From positions 2,914,001-2,978,000 of the forward strand of contig CP013614.1 of NCBI GenBank assembly GCA_001465115.1: 64,000 nucleotides of DNA. Reading direction: 5' to 3'. The position numbers and the translations under genes were made by a program. This DNA is from Enterococcus silesiacus (GTDB taxonomy: Bacteria; Bacillota; Bacilli; Lactobacillales; Enterococcaceae). The notes under the pieces are model-generated. The model was not told the DNA's origin and searched no databases. It saw only the letters and a program-made list of their open reading frames with translations. This document shows, one piece after another, positions 48,799 through 58,800 of this stretch. Each line of letters starts with the position of its first letter. The stretch's first letter is position 1.

Positions 48799-50697
48799 AT
48801 GAATCAATTTAAAGCAGAATCTTATGATGTAATCGTAGTCGGAGCAGGTCACGCAGGTTCAGAAGCAGCCTTAGCATCCGCTCGTATGGGCAGTAAAACA
48901 CTGCTTCTAACAATCAATTTAGATATGGTGGCCTTTATGCCATGTAACCCATCTGTGGGCGGTCCAGCTAAAGGCGTCGTGGTGCGAGAAATCGATGCAC
49001 TAGGCGGCGAAATGGGTCATAATATAGACAAAACATACATCCAAATGCGGATGCTAAACACAGGAAAAGGTCCGGCCGTTCGCGCCTTGCGCGCCCAAGC
49101 GGACAAACACGCGTATGCTACTGAAATGAAGCACACAATCGAACGTACCGATAACTTAGCTTTACGTCAAGGAATCGTGGAACGCTTGATCGTAGAAGAT
49201 GGTATTTGTAAAGGTGTCGTCACAACAACAGGTGCACAATACCAAAGTAAAGCCGTGATTATTACAGCTGGAACAGCACTTCGTGGAGAAATCATCATTG
49301 GTGAATTAAAATATTCTTCAGGTCCCAATAATTCATTGCCGTCCATTGGTTTAGCCGATCACTTGAAAGAATTAGGCCTTGAAATGGACCGTTTCAAAAC
49401 AGGAACACCGCCTCGCGTGAAGTCTAGCACGATCGATTATTCTGTCACAGAAGAACAACCTGGTGATGAACAACCAAATCACTTTAGTTTCAGTACGCCG
49501 GATAGTGCTTATAATTTAGATCAACGCTCTTGTTGGTTGACTTATACAAATGAAGGAACCCATGAAATCATTCAAGGCAATTTGCATCGTGCACCGATGT
49601 TTACAGGAATCGTTGAAGGAGTAGGTGCTCGTTATTGCCCATCGATCGAAGATAAAATCGTTCGTTTCTCTGACAAACCTCGTCATCAATTATTCTTAGA
49701 GCCAGAAGGATTGAACACAGAAGAAGTATACGTTCAAGGACTATCTACTTCATTACCAGAAGATGTCCAAACAGATATCCTACATTCAATTGCTGGTTTA
49801 GAAAAAGCTGAAATGATGCGCACAGGTTACGCGATTGAGTACGATGTCGTCGTACCGCATCAATTACGCCCAACCTTAGAAACAAAAGTGATCGACGGCT
49901 TATTTACAGCAGGCCAAACTAACGGGACTAGCGGCTATGAAGAAGCAGCAGGCCAAGGTCTGATTGCAGGAATCAATGCCGCACTTAAAGTGCAAGAGAA
50001 AGAACCGTTCGTAATGAAACGTAGTGATGGCTACATCGGTGTGATGATCGATGACTTAGTTACTAAAGGAACGAATGAACCGTATCGTTTACTAACATCA
50101 AGAGCTGAATACCGCTTGATTTTACGTCATGATAATGCGGATCTACGTTTAACTGAAAAAGGGCATGAAATTGGTTTAGTCAAAGAAGACCAATATACAG
50201 CTTATCTTGAAAAGAAAAAAGCAGTCGAAGCAGAAATTGCCCGTTTAAGTTCAGTCAGAGTGAAGCCTACAACGGACGTACAAGCGTTTTTAGAAGAGAA
50301 AGGCTCTGTTCCGTTGAAAGATGGGGTCTTAGCTAGCGACTTCTTAAAACGCCCAGAATTGACCTATCATGAAGTCACTCAATTTATCCCAGCAGCAGAT
50401 ACGCAATTGGATGATAAAGTCATCGAACAAGTAGAAATTCAAATTAAATATGAAGGCTACATCAAAAAAGCTTTGGAAAAAGTCGATAAACTAAAACGCA
50501 TGGAAGCCAAACGAATTCCAGAAAATATCGATTATGAAGCAATCAACGGATTAGCAACAGAAGCGAAACAAAAATTGCAAAAAATCCAGCCAGAAACCAT
50601 TGCCCAAGCAAGTCGGATCAGTGGAGTGAATCCAGCAGATGTGTCGATTTTGATGGTGTATATTGAGCAAGGGAAGATAGCAAAGGTTAAGCCTTAG
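48799..50697 (+). CDS. mnmG: tRNA uridine 5-carboxymethylaminomethyl modification enzyme MnmG
   Basis: 632 residues. FAD-binding [19 protein letters not shown] near residue 13, [13 protein letters not shown], and the C-terminal helical domain that contacts MnmE. It is the partner of MnmE. In many Firmicutes rsmG and parAB follow, but here the conserved run stops and an accessory region begins. Confidence 0.97.
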   Translation: MNQFKAESYDVIVVGAGHAGSEAALASARMGSKTLLLTINLDMVAFMPCNPSVGGPAKGVVVREIDALGGEMGHNIDKTYIQMRMLNTGKGPAVRALRAQADKHAYATEMKHTIERTDNLALRQGIVERLIVEDGICKGVVTTTGAQYQSKAVIITAGTALRGEIIIGELKYSSGPNNSLPSIGLADHLKELGLEMDRFKTGTPPRVKSSTIDYSVTEEQPGDEQPNHFSFSTPDSAYNLDQRSCWLTYTNEGTHEIIQGNLHRAPMFTGIVEGVGARYCPSIEDKIVRFSDKPRHQLFLEPEGLNTEEVYVQGLSTSLPEDVQTDILHSIAGLEKAEMMRTGYAIEYDVVVPHQLRPTLETKVIDGLFTAGQTNGTSGYEEAAGQGLIAGINAALKVQEKEPFVMKRSDGYIGVMIDDLVTKGTNEPYRLLTSRAEYRLILRHDNADLRLTEKGHEIGLVKEDQYTAYLEKKKAVEAEIARLSSVRVKPTTDVQAFLEEKGSVPLKDGVLASDFLKRPELTYHEVTQFIPAADTQLDDKVIEQVEIQIKYEGYIKKALEKVDKLKRMEAKRIPENIDYEAINGLATEAKQKLQKIQPETIAQASRISGVNPADVSILMVYIEQGKIAKVKP

Positions 50698-50757
50698 AAT
50701 GTTTATGTACCAAAGATTTATATAGATATTGATTCTCATTTGTTAATACAGAATTAC

Positions 50758-50830
50758 AAAAAACTACATTTTCTTTGAAATTTTGATCTCGAATACCGAG
50801 TCTCAATTTTTCTTGGAGAATGTAGTTTTT
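50758..50830. terminator. long imperfect hairpin after mnmG
   Basis: A ~33-bp imperfect stem (AAAACTACATTTTCTTTG... with ...CTTGGAGAATGTAGTTTT) around a CGAATACCG apex, A/T-flanked on both strands. Acts as a likely terminator for mnmG and for the convergent gene; unusually long. Confidence 0.6.
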
Positions 50831-50930
50831 CCATTATTTAAGCCTAGTAAAAGCTATAACGTAAAAAAATATAGGTTCGTTGGCCTGTTAAATAAATGGT
50901 AAGCGACTTTAAATGAAATAGAAACTACAG

Positions 50931-51326
50931 TCACTCACTTTTTTTCTCATAGGCAATTCCTTCACCAAAAGACCAATTTTCTACAGAAACTTCATTAAAA
51001 AGAATGAATACATTTTCTTTTTTTATCGTCGTTTGTTCGTCTATACGATCTGCAATTTTTTGATAAGAAACTTTTTTTTGCTCGCTTGTTCTACCTGGAA
51101 AACAAAATATTTCCAAATAAATGAACTGATTCGTTCTGCTATTTTTATTCAGTGGGTACTTTTCATCAACGAAGCTAGTATTCTTAGTTAAAGGAACCCA
51201 AATTTGAAAAGAATCATTTTCTGGAACATCAAAAGATTCTACCAACGCCGTATGAATACTTTCGTTTACTTTTTGGACTGTGAGCACATCAAAATCAAAT
51301 TCATGAAAAACTTTTATAAAAGCCAT
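50931..51326 (-). CDS. tautomerase-family-like protein lacking the catalytic Pro1
   Basis: 131 residues. The fold pattern (FIKVFHEFDFDVLTVQKVNESIHTALVESFDVPENDSFQIW...YLEIFCFPGRTSEQKKVSYQKIADRI) matches the tautomerase_2/MIF-like family. In those enzymes the residue after Met is Pro and acts as the general base; here it is Ala (MAFIKV), so the usual chemistry should be lost. Divergent from the broken LysR gene, its probable regulator. Confidence 0.7.
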   Translation of the reverse strand: MAFIKVFHEFDFDVLTVQKVNESIHTALVESFDVPENDSFQIWVPLTKNTSFVDEKYPLNKNSRTNQFIYLEIFCFPGRTSEQKKVSYQKIADRIDEQTTIKKENVFILFNEVSVENWSFGEGIAYEKKSE

Positions 51327-51432
51327 TGTAATTCCTCCTTGCTGTTCTATTCTTTTAGTATATCGGTGTTGAAGGGTTATAGATAATTCATTTTTGGGTG
51401 TATAATTATGCTAAAAAGTGATGGAGGTGGAC

Positions 51433-52321
51433 ATGATTGATATAAAAGAATTGGTAACTTTCAAAACGGTTGTTGAACAACAAGGCTTTTCAGCGGCAGC
51501 AGATTTTTTAGGTTACTCACAACCCAACATTACAAAACATATAAAAAAGATAGAGGAATATGTTGGGTTTGAACTCTTTGTTAGAGGGTGGTTTTCATCT
51601 TTGACAAAGCAAGGAGAACTTTTTTTATAGAGAAGTGGATGACTTGTTGGATCACTGGAAGAGTGTATTAATTATTTCTGATGAAATAGCGAATGAACAG
51701 ATAGGGGAAATTCGAATAGGAATCACAGAATCTTTGGCTAAAAAAATCATTCCTAAAATCATAGAATGGTTGGAGGTATACAGACCAAAAATGATTGCTG
51801 AGTTTGATATGGGGAATACGAAGCGAATGTATGAACTTGTTCAAAGCAATAAAGTAGACATGGCTTTTTGTGGAGAAGATGTTGAGTCGGCTTATCATTT
51901 GGAGTTTAAGAAATTTGCAGAGGAAAGGATTTTATTTGTCGTCTATGCAGATCATGCACTGTTAAACAAAGACACGTTGACATTAACAGATATTCTTGAG
52001 TATCCATTAGTCATGGGAGATAAAACGTGTATCAGTAATCGGAAATTTATGAAGGTGTTAGAAAAAAATAAATTATTACATAGGTTAAAAAAACAGTATG
52101 TCTGCTCAAATCCGATGTTAATTCCAGATATCTTACCAGCTAATTATGTTGGTATATTAACGAAATCAAATATGACTGAGAAAACAGGTGACATTGAAAT
52201 ATTAGAGTATGAGGATAGTGAGCTAGAAATGATATACGGTATTATTACAAAAAAGAGAGAACATGATTATCTAGAAAAGACAACAAAAAAGCTGATTGAA
52301 TTATTAAAATATGAATTTTAA
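51433..52321 (+). pseudogene. LysR-family regulator with a frameshift in a T7 tract
   Basis: The first part (from ATG 51433, GGAGG upstream) is a LysR winged helix (ELVTFKTVVEQQGFSAAADF...GYSQPNITKHIKKIE) that hits a stop at 51630. Removing one T from the run of seven at 51620-51626 restores GELFYREVDDLLDHW and continues, in frame, through a full effector domain to 52321. So one intact LysR gene has been broken by homopolymer slippage, by an assembly error, or carries a phase-variable tract. It is divergent from the tautomerase-like gene. Confidence 0.85.
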
Positions 52322-52493
52322 GAACTGGGGATGTAAGTTCCAGGTGAAATAAAATAGAAGACTGAAGATTGTACCGATCCTAAAAATGATTTTTAATCTT
52401 TTATTTTTTAGATAATTGGAAGAATATTCTGTATTCATCTGCTTGTTGAACAATATTTCTGATACACCTATTTATCAATAAACGAACATCGAA

Positions 52494-52518
52494 AAGGCTT
52501 GATACCAAGTCTTTTTTT
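52494..52518 (+). terminator. terminator after the LysR pseudogene
   Basis: The stem AAGGCTTG/CCAAGTCTT followed by seven T. Confidence 0.6.
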
Positions 52519-52533
52519 GTTTCATGTGAAACA
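52518..52533. other. parS-like site with one change
   Basis: TGTTTCATGTGAAACA differs from the consensus by one central base (C to T). It may be a weak ParB site. The remainder of 52322-52661 carries only the terminator and an AT-rich promoter region. Confidence 0.5.
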
Positions 52534-52661
52534 TTTTGTGTTTCTCAGACTTAAAATCAGCCTTTTTAGGGAGACTTTCAACAGTAAATCAACAGTTAAT
52601 AAGCACAAATGTAGAGTAAGATCGAAGTATAAATAAAAATCAAAACAAAGGAGTGAAAACA

Positions 52662-53006
52662 GTGCGGACAATAAAAACCATCACCGATTTTTGGGAAGTA
52701 ATTGATGAAATAAGAATAAAAAAAGAACTAAATTGGTCAGATCTAGTTGGTGGCAAAGCTAAATTAGCGACTAGTCAACGATGGAATCTACCGCTAACGT
52801 ATATTCTTCAAATACAAAATAAATTGGACATGAATATTTTGAATACGATTGTTTATGAGTTATCTGAATTGGAACAAGTGGTTAGTAAAAATCCAGAAAC
52901 ACCAAATAAAATGAAGCTGATCCATAAATGGATTCAATCAGATAAGTGGATGGAGGATGAAGAAATCGTCAAAACAGTGCAAGACATAGCCAAGACGATT
53001 CTTTGA
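52662..53006 (+). CDS. uncharacterised 114-aa protein, possible HTH
   Basis: 114 residues from the GTG at 52662 (8 nt after AAAGGAG); a GTG three codons earlier overlaps the ribosome site. The N-terminal TITDFWEVIDEIRIKKELNW...GGKAKLATSQRWNLPLTYIL could be a short Cro-like DNA-binding helix pair but the match is weak. No signal peptide. It lies 26 bp upstream of an endolysin-like gene and may be co-transcribed. Confidence 0.5.
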   Translation: MRTIKTITDFWEVIDEIRIKKELNWSDLVGGKAKLATSQRWNLPLTYILQIQNKLDMNILNTIVYELSELEQVVSKNPETPNKMKLIHKWIQSDKWMEDEEIVKTVQDIAKTIL

Positions 53007-53032
53007 TAAAAACAAATTAAAGGAGCTAAAAA

Positions 53033-53797
53033 ATGAAAAATGTAGAAAAAATGATTCAATGGATGACAGACCGAAAAGAAAAAGTTACCTATTCGATGAA
53101 TGCTCGGCTAGGACCTAACAGCTATGATTGCTCGAGTGCAGTCTATTTCGCTTTGATTAATGGAGGTTTTCTTACTAGTGGGATGATGGGCAATACAGAT
53201 ACTCTGTTCTTACATTTAGAAAATGCAGACTGGACTCAGATACAAGCAGATGAAACTGGAAATTATCCGGCTAAAAAAGGAGATATTTTTATCTGGGGAA
53301 ATCGTGGAGCATCAGGAGGAGCGGCTGGTCATACGGGAATTTTCGTAGATGATCAAGATCGAATCATCCATTGTAATTACGGCTATAATAGCATTACGAT
53401 CAATGATCATGATACGATTTGGAGAGTAAATGGATGCCCTGTGATAACGATTTACCGCTATAAAAAAAGTGAAAGTAATCAGCCGAAACCGCAGCCAAAC
53501 AAGCCCATCCCTCAACCCGAATCACAAAAGCAGTCATCAAATTTGATTTCCATGACGGGAACATTCCATCCAGATCGAAAACTAGCGGTCAGTCGGGATA
53601 CTGATCCAGACGATCATACTAGTCCAGCACTCGATTATTATTTATCTGGTATGGCAATCAACTATGATCACTATATTCATAGTAATGGCTATGTTTGGAT
53701 CAGCTATATCAGTCATGGTGGTGCGCGCCGTTATGTCGCGGTAGGACCAGACGATGGTCGGACAGATACGACCTGGGGAACTGGTTTTTTTAATTGA
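53033..53797 (+). CDS. peptidoglycan hydrolase, phage-lysin type (amidase_5 plus SH3)
   Basis: 254 residues. The first ~145 residues match amidase_5/Pal-type cysteine hydrolases (MIQWMTDRKEKVTYSMNARL, GPNSYDCSSAVYFALI with the catalytic Cys; GHTGIFVDD with His). A Pro/Gln linker (~155-175) leads to a C-terminal SH3_5 domain (GTFHPDRKLAVSRD...YVAVGPDDGR). There is no signal peptide, as in holin-dependent endolysins. No phage structural gene is nearby, so it may be a prophage remnant or a bacteriocin-like lysin. Confidence 0.85.
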   Translation: MKNVEKMIQWMTDRKEKVTYSMNARLGPNSYDCSSAVYFALINGGFLTSGMMGNTDTLFLHLENADWTQIQADETGNYPAKKGDIFIWGNRGASGGAAGHTGIFVDDQDRIIHCNYGYNSITINDHDTIWRVNGCPVITIYRYKKSESNQPKPQPNKPIPQPESQKQSSNLISMTGTFHPDRKLAVSRDTDPDDHTSPALDYYLSGMAINYDHYIHSNGYVWISYISHGGARRYVAVGPDDGRTDTTWGTGFFN

Positions 53798-53903
53798 TCA
53801 ACTAAGAGATAATTTAGATATTAAAGGAAAGAGTCTTGCCTATAAAAAACAGCAGAATCTTGCTATAATGATGAAAAAGTAATGCTAGAGGGAGTGCCAA
53901 TTA

Positions 53904-54878
53904 ATGAAGACCAATTTTGTAGAAAGTGAATTTGCTCCGTTAAAAAGAGTGGTTTTAGCCCAATCACAATTTTATCTGCCAGAAGAGGAAAATGAATTAG
54001 ATACAAGTTTTTTATCTGAAAAGAACCTCGATCTTTTTGATCATAAAGTTGGCGATGTAGCTGATCTTTACCCGGATATGCAAACAAAATGGGAAAATGA
54101 AAAAGTGCAGATGGCTCAATTATTAACTTCATATGGTGTAGAAGTTATCCGGCCACGGATGCTAACAGAATTTGAAAAAGAATCAGGGAAACAGAGCGGA
54201 CGCGGCTATGCCAATTTCTTTTCAAGAGATCCATTTTTCACAATCGGTCATTTCGTCATTGAGGGGAATTTGAGATTTCCTCATCGACGTTTGGAAGTCT
54301 TACCAATTCGAGCTATTTTAATTGAGGAATCTAAACATCCAGAAGCGATTTATGTAGCAACACCACAGCCAGATATTTCACAAGGATCAGCAAGTGAAGC
54401 AGGGCCGTTTCTAGAAGGTGGCGATGTTTTAGTGTATGGTAAAACAATATTTGTTGGGTATTCAGGTTTAGCGAGTAATTTAAACGGCATCAGCTGGTTG
54501 AAATCACTTTTAGAGCATTGGGATTACAATGTCGTACCTGTACGTTTGCATCCAGATATCTTGCATTTGGACTGTGCACTGAGTATGGTAAAAGATGGTT
54601 TGATGATATACTGCGAGGAAGCATTTTTGGATGGTGTGCCTCGAGAATTAAAAAACTGGGACAAAATCAATGTTTCGTTAAAAGAAGCTTCTTTATTGAT
54701 GACAAATGGCCTGCCACTGAATGAATCTGTCTATATCACTGACCAATCATTTACAAAATTGATAGCAGAATTAGAAAAATATGGAATGAAGGTCGAAACA
54801 TTAGACTATGAAGTCTCAATGACCTTTGGCGGTTCCTTCCGCTGCACCACGCAAGCATTATTAAGAACAACTAACTAG
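53904..54878 (+). CDS. amidinotransferase/arginine-deiminase-family enzyme
   Basis: 324 residues. FLEGGDVLVYG, HLDCALSMVK with the catalytic His, and GGSFRCTTQ near residue 315 with the nucleophilic Cys place it in the guanidine-modifying superfamily (dimethylarginine hydrolase, glycine amidinotransferase and relatives). Which guanidino compound it acts on cannot be decided. ATG after GAGGGAG. No arc operon genes are next to it. Monocistronic by spacing. Confidence 0.8.
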   Translation: MKTNFVESEFAPLKRVVLAQSQFYLPEEENELDTSFLSEKNLDLFDHKVGDVADLYPDMQTKWENEKVQMAQLLTSYGVEVIRPRMLTEFEKESGKQSGRGYANFFSRDPFFTIGHFVIEGNLRFPHRRLEVLPIRAILIEESKHPEAIYVATPQPDISQGSASEAGPFLEGGDVLVYGKTIFVGYSGLASNLNGISWLKSLLEHWDYNVVPVRLHPDILHLDCALSMVKDGLMIYCEEAFLDGVPRELKNWDKINVSLKEASLLMTNGLPLNESVYITDQSFTKLIAELEKYGMKVETLDYEVSMTFGGSFRCTTQALLRTTN

Positions 54879-54906
54879 CTGATAACTTTAAAAAAACGAA
54901 AAGAAG

Positions 54907-55395
54907 TTCAGATTTTTACCAAATAATTGTAATAAAGAAGCCAATTTTTCAACATAAAAAAGTCACAATTTCGGGTTATTATATATTCATACCAAACAAC
55001 CCTAACAAAACACTTTTTCATTTTTTAACTCCTTTTCCCACTCTCCCCCAAAGAGTGGGTTATTTGTTGTTCATCACTCCACTTCGTTTCGATCTCATCA
55101 AACTCTAAGTGCTGAAGCACTAAGAATTGAAGGACTACGACTGGCTCCGCCAGAGTAGATGATGAACAATACTTGGCGACCGAAGGGAGAGAAGTTACCT
55201 TACTAGTGAATCACCTAACGCCTAACGCCAAAAAAAGTAGTATAGTAATAATGATAAGTAACAGTTATTAATCAAACGAAGATAACAGGCACGTTCGGAA
55301 TTACGAAGAACAAAGTGAGTAGATGATGAACAATACAAGGCATGCAAAGAGAGAGAAGTTGAATCACCAAAAATCTAAACCTAAAAAAATAGACC
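54907..55395 (+). repeat. family C mosaic repeat, left copy flanking the surface-protein gene
   Basis: 54925-55070 is almost identical to 60596-60756 (AATAAAGAAGCCAATTTTTC, GGTTATTATATATTCATACC, the CCCACTCT/AGAGTGGG terminator stem at 55037-55059). The similarity continues through the core (CACTCCACTTCG...TTACTAGTGAATCACC) to about 55291 (AAACGAAGATAACAG). It is in the same orientation as the right copy. Confidence 0.8.
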
Positions 55396-55493
55396 TTACA
55401 CAACCAGAATCGTTATATTTCGTTAAAATCCAATCAAAATAGGAACCCGAAACCCCTTTTTAAAATAAGCTGAAACCACAAAAATGTTTTTTT

Positions 55494-55836
55494 GGCTCTA
55501 TACTTTCTGATGTTGGTGAGAAATCACCGGCATCTTTTTTAATGCAAAATAATAGAAAAGACACCCTGATATCCTTTAGAATTAAGTCGACGAAAACCAA
55601 TCAAAAGGGGAAATCAAGATGTCCTATACAAATCTTATCAAAGAAACCATTAAAGTGTTGAAGAGAAATGCATACGGCTTTCGTAACTTTTACAATTTCA
55701 AGTTGAGAATTTCTTTATGTTTTGGTACGATTCTTTTTCAAGAAAATAAAAAACCTAGAGAAAAGTTCCTCTAGGAATCATACTAATCGATTTAATTCTT
55801 TGGTTTTTCTTTACCAACATTAGTTGACAAAGAGCC
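55494..55836. mobile_element. 343-bp internally deleted ISL3-like element
   Basis: The ends are related inverted repeats: GGCTCTATACTTTCTGATGT then TGGTGA on the left, and its imperfect complement (ACCAACATTAGTTGACAAAG then AGCC) on the right. An 8-bp direct duplication GTTTTTTT (55486-55493 and 55837-55844) flanks it. Inside is a 51-codon frame with the C-terminal end of an ISL3-type transposase. It is a non-autonomous derivative that inserted into a terminator loop. Confidence 0.8.
55619..55774 (+). pseudogene. ISL3-family transposase, C-terminal remnant
   Basis: 51 residues, MSYTNLIKETIKVLKRNAYG followed by FRNFYNFKLRISLCF; the LKRNAYGFRNFYNFKLRI end is the characteristic close of ISL3 transposases. 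The N-terminal ~380 residues and the catalytic DDE triad are missing. Confidence 0.75.
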
Positions 55837-55897
55837 GTTTTTTTGTGGTTTCAGCTTATTTTTTATAATTTTATCTTGCTGCATAGAAAACAAGGGT

Positions 55898-58800
55898 TTA
55901 TTTATGGTGTTTTCCTTTTCGTTTCTTCCAGAAAAGAAGTGATCCAGCTGCTCCAGCCATAAATGTACCCATTCCTTGGCCTAATAGAGAAGCTTCTGTT
56001 CCGGTGTTAGGAAGTCTTCTTTCAGAACGAGTATTTGGTAGTTTATTGCTCGAAGGATCAGTTGTTGTATTTATTTTTTTGGTACTTGTAACAACAGCTG
56101 TTCCTTTTTCTTCTGTTTTCTTCTTAGGATCTACTAATGCTACTGGTGCCTCGGCTAAATTGGCTGCGATAGGCGCGTCTAGTGTATTAGGTTCAATTGG
56201 TGCAGTAAGCTCGATCGGTTGTTCTACCGGTGGTGTTACTGGATCAACTGTTTCTGGTGCTATAACTTCAGGAATAACGGGTGCTTCAACGATTGGTGCT
56301 TCTTCTAACTCCTTAGGTTGATCTAAAGGGTCGACATCTGTAACATCGTCTAAATCGTTTAGCTCAACAGGAGCGTTAGGTTGAATGCTTTCCTCAACCT
56401 CTTCACTATCTAATTCCACATCAGTTACATTTTCAGAAGTATCTAACCCTACAATTGAATTAGGAGGAGTAGAGGCACGCTCTTCTGTTAACGTTGGTAG
56501 ATTGATTCCTGTGATTTCATCAAGTATTTTTGTTGAAGCAGCAGCTGGTGCAAGAGTCGGATTGGTTGGTTCTGTTATATTTTCAACCTTTTTAGGGATA
56601 TTGAGAACAGCTGGTTTTATAGGCATCATTGGCAAATCTGGTACTGACGGAATAACTGGCGGATTGATCTTTTTGAGTTCTAGTTGACCTAAATTCGGTT
56701 CGGAGACTTCAAATTTCAATTCTGGAAGTTCAGAAATAGGATCTTCTACTGTTTGTCCAGCTAAATATCTTGTGTATCTTAAAAAATTTCCAAATGAATT
56801 TATCCATGCATAGATTGAGGATTTTTTTGTAATAGCCATATAGGCTGTATATTCATCTACATTATCGCGTAGAGCATTTTTAACTCTTGTCATCATATTC
56901 TTTGCATTGATAGGAAGTGGATTCGTTTCTTCAGTCATTGTAACGTTACTTTGAGTCGCCTCATTAAACTCTTTTATAGATTCAGACATTACTGCTTTAG
57001 CCTGATCCCACTTTTCAGCTACTTCATTCAAATATACAGCCAAGGTTTCAAAATTTTCAAGTTGTTTTTCACCAAATTTACTATAAGTATCTATAATTAG
57101 ATTTCGATTTTCTGGAGTATCCTCCATATTTAACAGTATTTCATCAGTATATCCAATAAGAGCATAAGTTTTATCAACCGGAACGTTTACAATATCAACC
57201 CATTTTGGCATCTCATTTTGATATGGGTTATTATAATCCCATTCAGCTGTATATTTTTCAAAAGCCACTTGATAATCCGAATAACTTTTGTAATATGCTT
57301 GGTATGCAGCAGCCTTAACAAGGTTTTGTTTTAGTGTAGCATCCGTCTCTTTATTAAAATCAATTATATCACCTTTAAAATTTGCTGGATCGTAGACAAC
57401 CTCTACTTTATTAATTGGTGCAATTGAACTACTATTATAAGCATCGTTCTTGGCCTGATATTCTTCAATGATTGGCCATGATGTTGTTAGGGACGTGTCT
57501 AAATTTGACTTAGCAACATCATATTTTATTTGCCATGCTGCTAAGTCAGCTAGAATATTTTCAAGATTTGCTTCTGTGATTTTATCATTTGGAAATTCAG
57601 TAAGAATGTTATTCATACCAGTAATAGCAGTATTGATTTCACTTTCAGCAACAACCGCCTTCTCATAAGCAGCAACTGCATCTTCATATGGTTTTCCAGC
57701 AGTAGCGAAACTTTCTGTTGCAAGATCGTACTTAGTTTTTAGATCGGTAAAGAGAACAAGTACTTTATCATGGTCGACGGTAAGAATTTTTAATTTTTCG
57801 TTTGCCTTTTGATAGTCAGTGTCCGCCGCTTTCCACGCATCGTTTGCAGCGGTATATGCTTTGTCAATGTCCTTATACTGTCCGTGAAGCTTTTTAAAGG
57901 AGTCTGTTATGTCTGTGTATTCTTTTGAAACAGCTGCGAACTCTGCTTCATGAGTGTTTTGCTCAGCTGTCACTTCGCCTAATTTAGTCGAAGTCGTATT
58001 ATATAGTTTCAAGGTTTCGTCATATTTCGTTTTTAGACCAACATAGTAAGCCGCTAAATCAGTATATTCTTTCTCGCGAAGTACAAAAGTTTCTTTCGCA
58101 TTGGAGATGGCTGTTGCTGCTGTTGTATACGCTGTTTCGGCGATAATATATTCGGCATCTAAATCAGCAAATTGTTTCGTTATTTTATCATAATTTACTT
58201 TTGTTTCAGCATATTGTGTTTCTAAAGCTGTGTATTGTTTTTTGGTTCCCTCTAATGTTTCGCCTAATTTAGTAAAGGATGTTTCAGCTGTAGCCAATTC
58301 AGATTTTAGCTTTGTTAATTCCTCTGCCAGTACTTGATATTCCGGTAAAAGACGGTCATATTCGATACGCGCTTTTTCATATTTTTGGTTAGCAGCCTCG
58401 TATGTTTTGTTTGCCTCGATATATTTCGCATCTATGATATCAAAGGCTTCGGATCCGCTTGTAAATTTCGCAGATACAGCGTCATAGGATTCTTTTAACA
58501 GGTCATACTGGATTTTTACTTCAGCAGACTCTGTGATTGCTGCTTGATGAGCGGTTTCTGTTTCTGCGTAGAGCTTCATGACTTGAGTATAGTTGGTGCT
58601 GATAGTTTGATAATCTATCTCCAATTGTAGGAAATCACTTTTCGCTTGCTCATATTGTGCAACAAGAGAGTCGTATTGTTGTTTGACAGACTGATAGGAG
58701 GTAACCATTTTTTGATAATCAACTGTTGCAGTTTCATATGCGGTTTGAACCTCCTTAAACGTTGTGGTGAGTAAATCTGTCTGCTCTTTTACTTGTTGAT

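Larger units (their letters stand above)
55462..55862 (-). terminator. surface-protein terminator split by an inserted element
   Basis: The arms AAAATAAGCTGAAACCAC (55462-55479) and GTGGTTTCAGCTTATTTT (55845-55862) are exact complements. Without the 343-bp insert and one copy of the 8-bp duplication they would form a ~23-bp perfect stem with a TGTT-like loop. Both arms now lie 365 bp apart. Located downstream of the LPNTG gene. Confidence 0.75.

Noticed and set aside
50700-50930. Remnant of rsmG/parAB after mnmG
   Set aside because: No coding similarity in any frame, only a long hairpin.
51418-52321. Programmed frameshift in the LysR gene
   Set aside because: A T7 run can slip, but no stimulatory structure or downstream ribosome site arrangement is evident and LysR genes are not known for it; slippage mutation or sequencing error is simpler.
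56004-56687. Plus-strand frames of ~100 aa opposite the surface-protein tail
   Set aside because: Shadows of the Pro/Val/Thr-rich coding region on the other strand; no ribosome site and repetitive Ser/Val composition.
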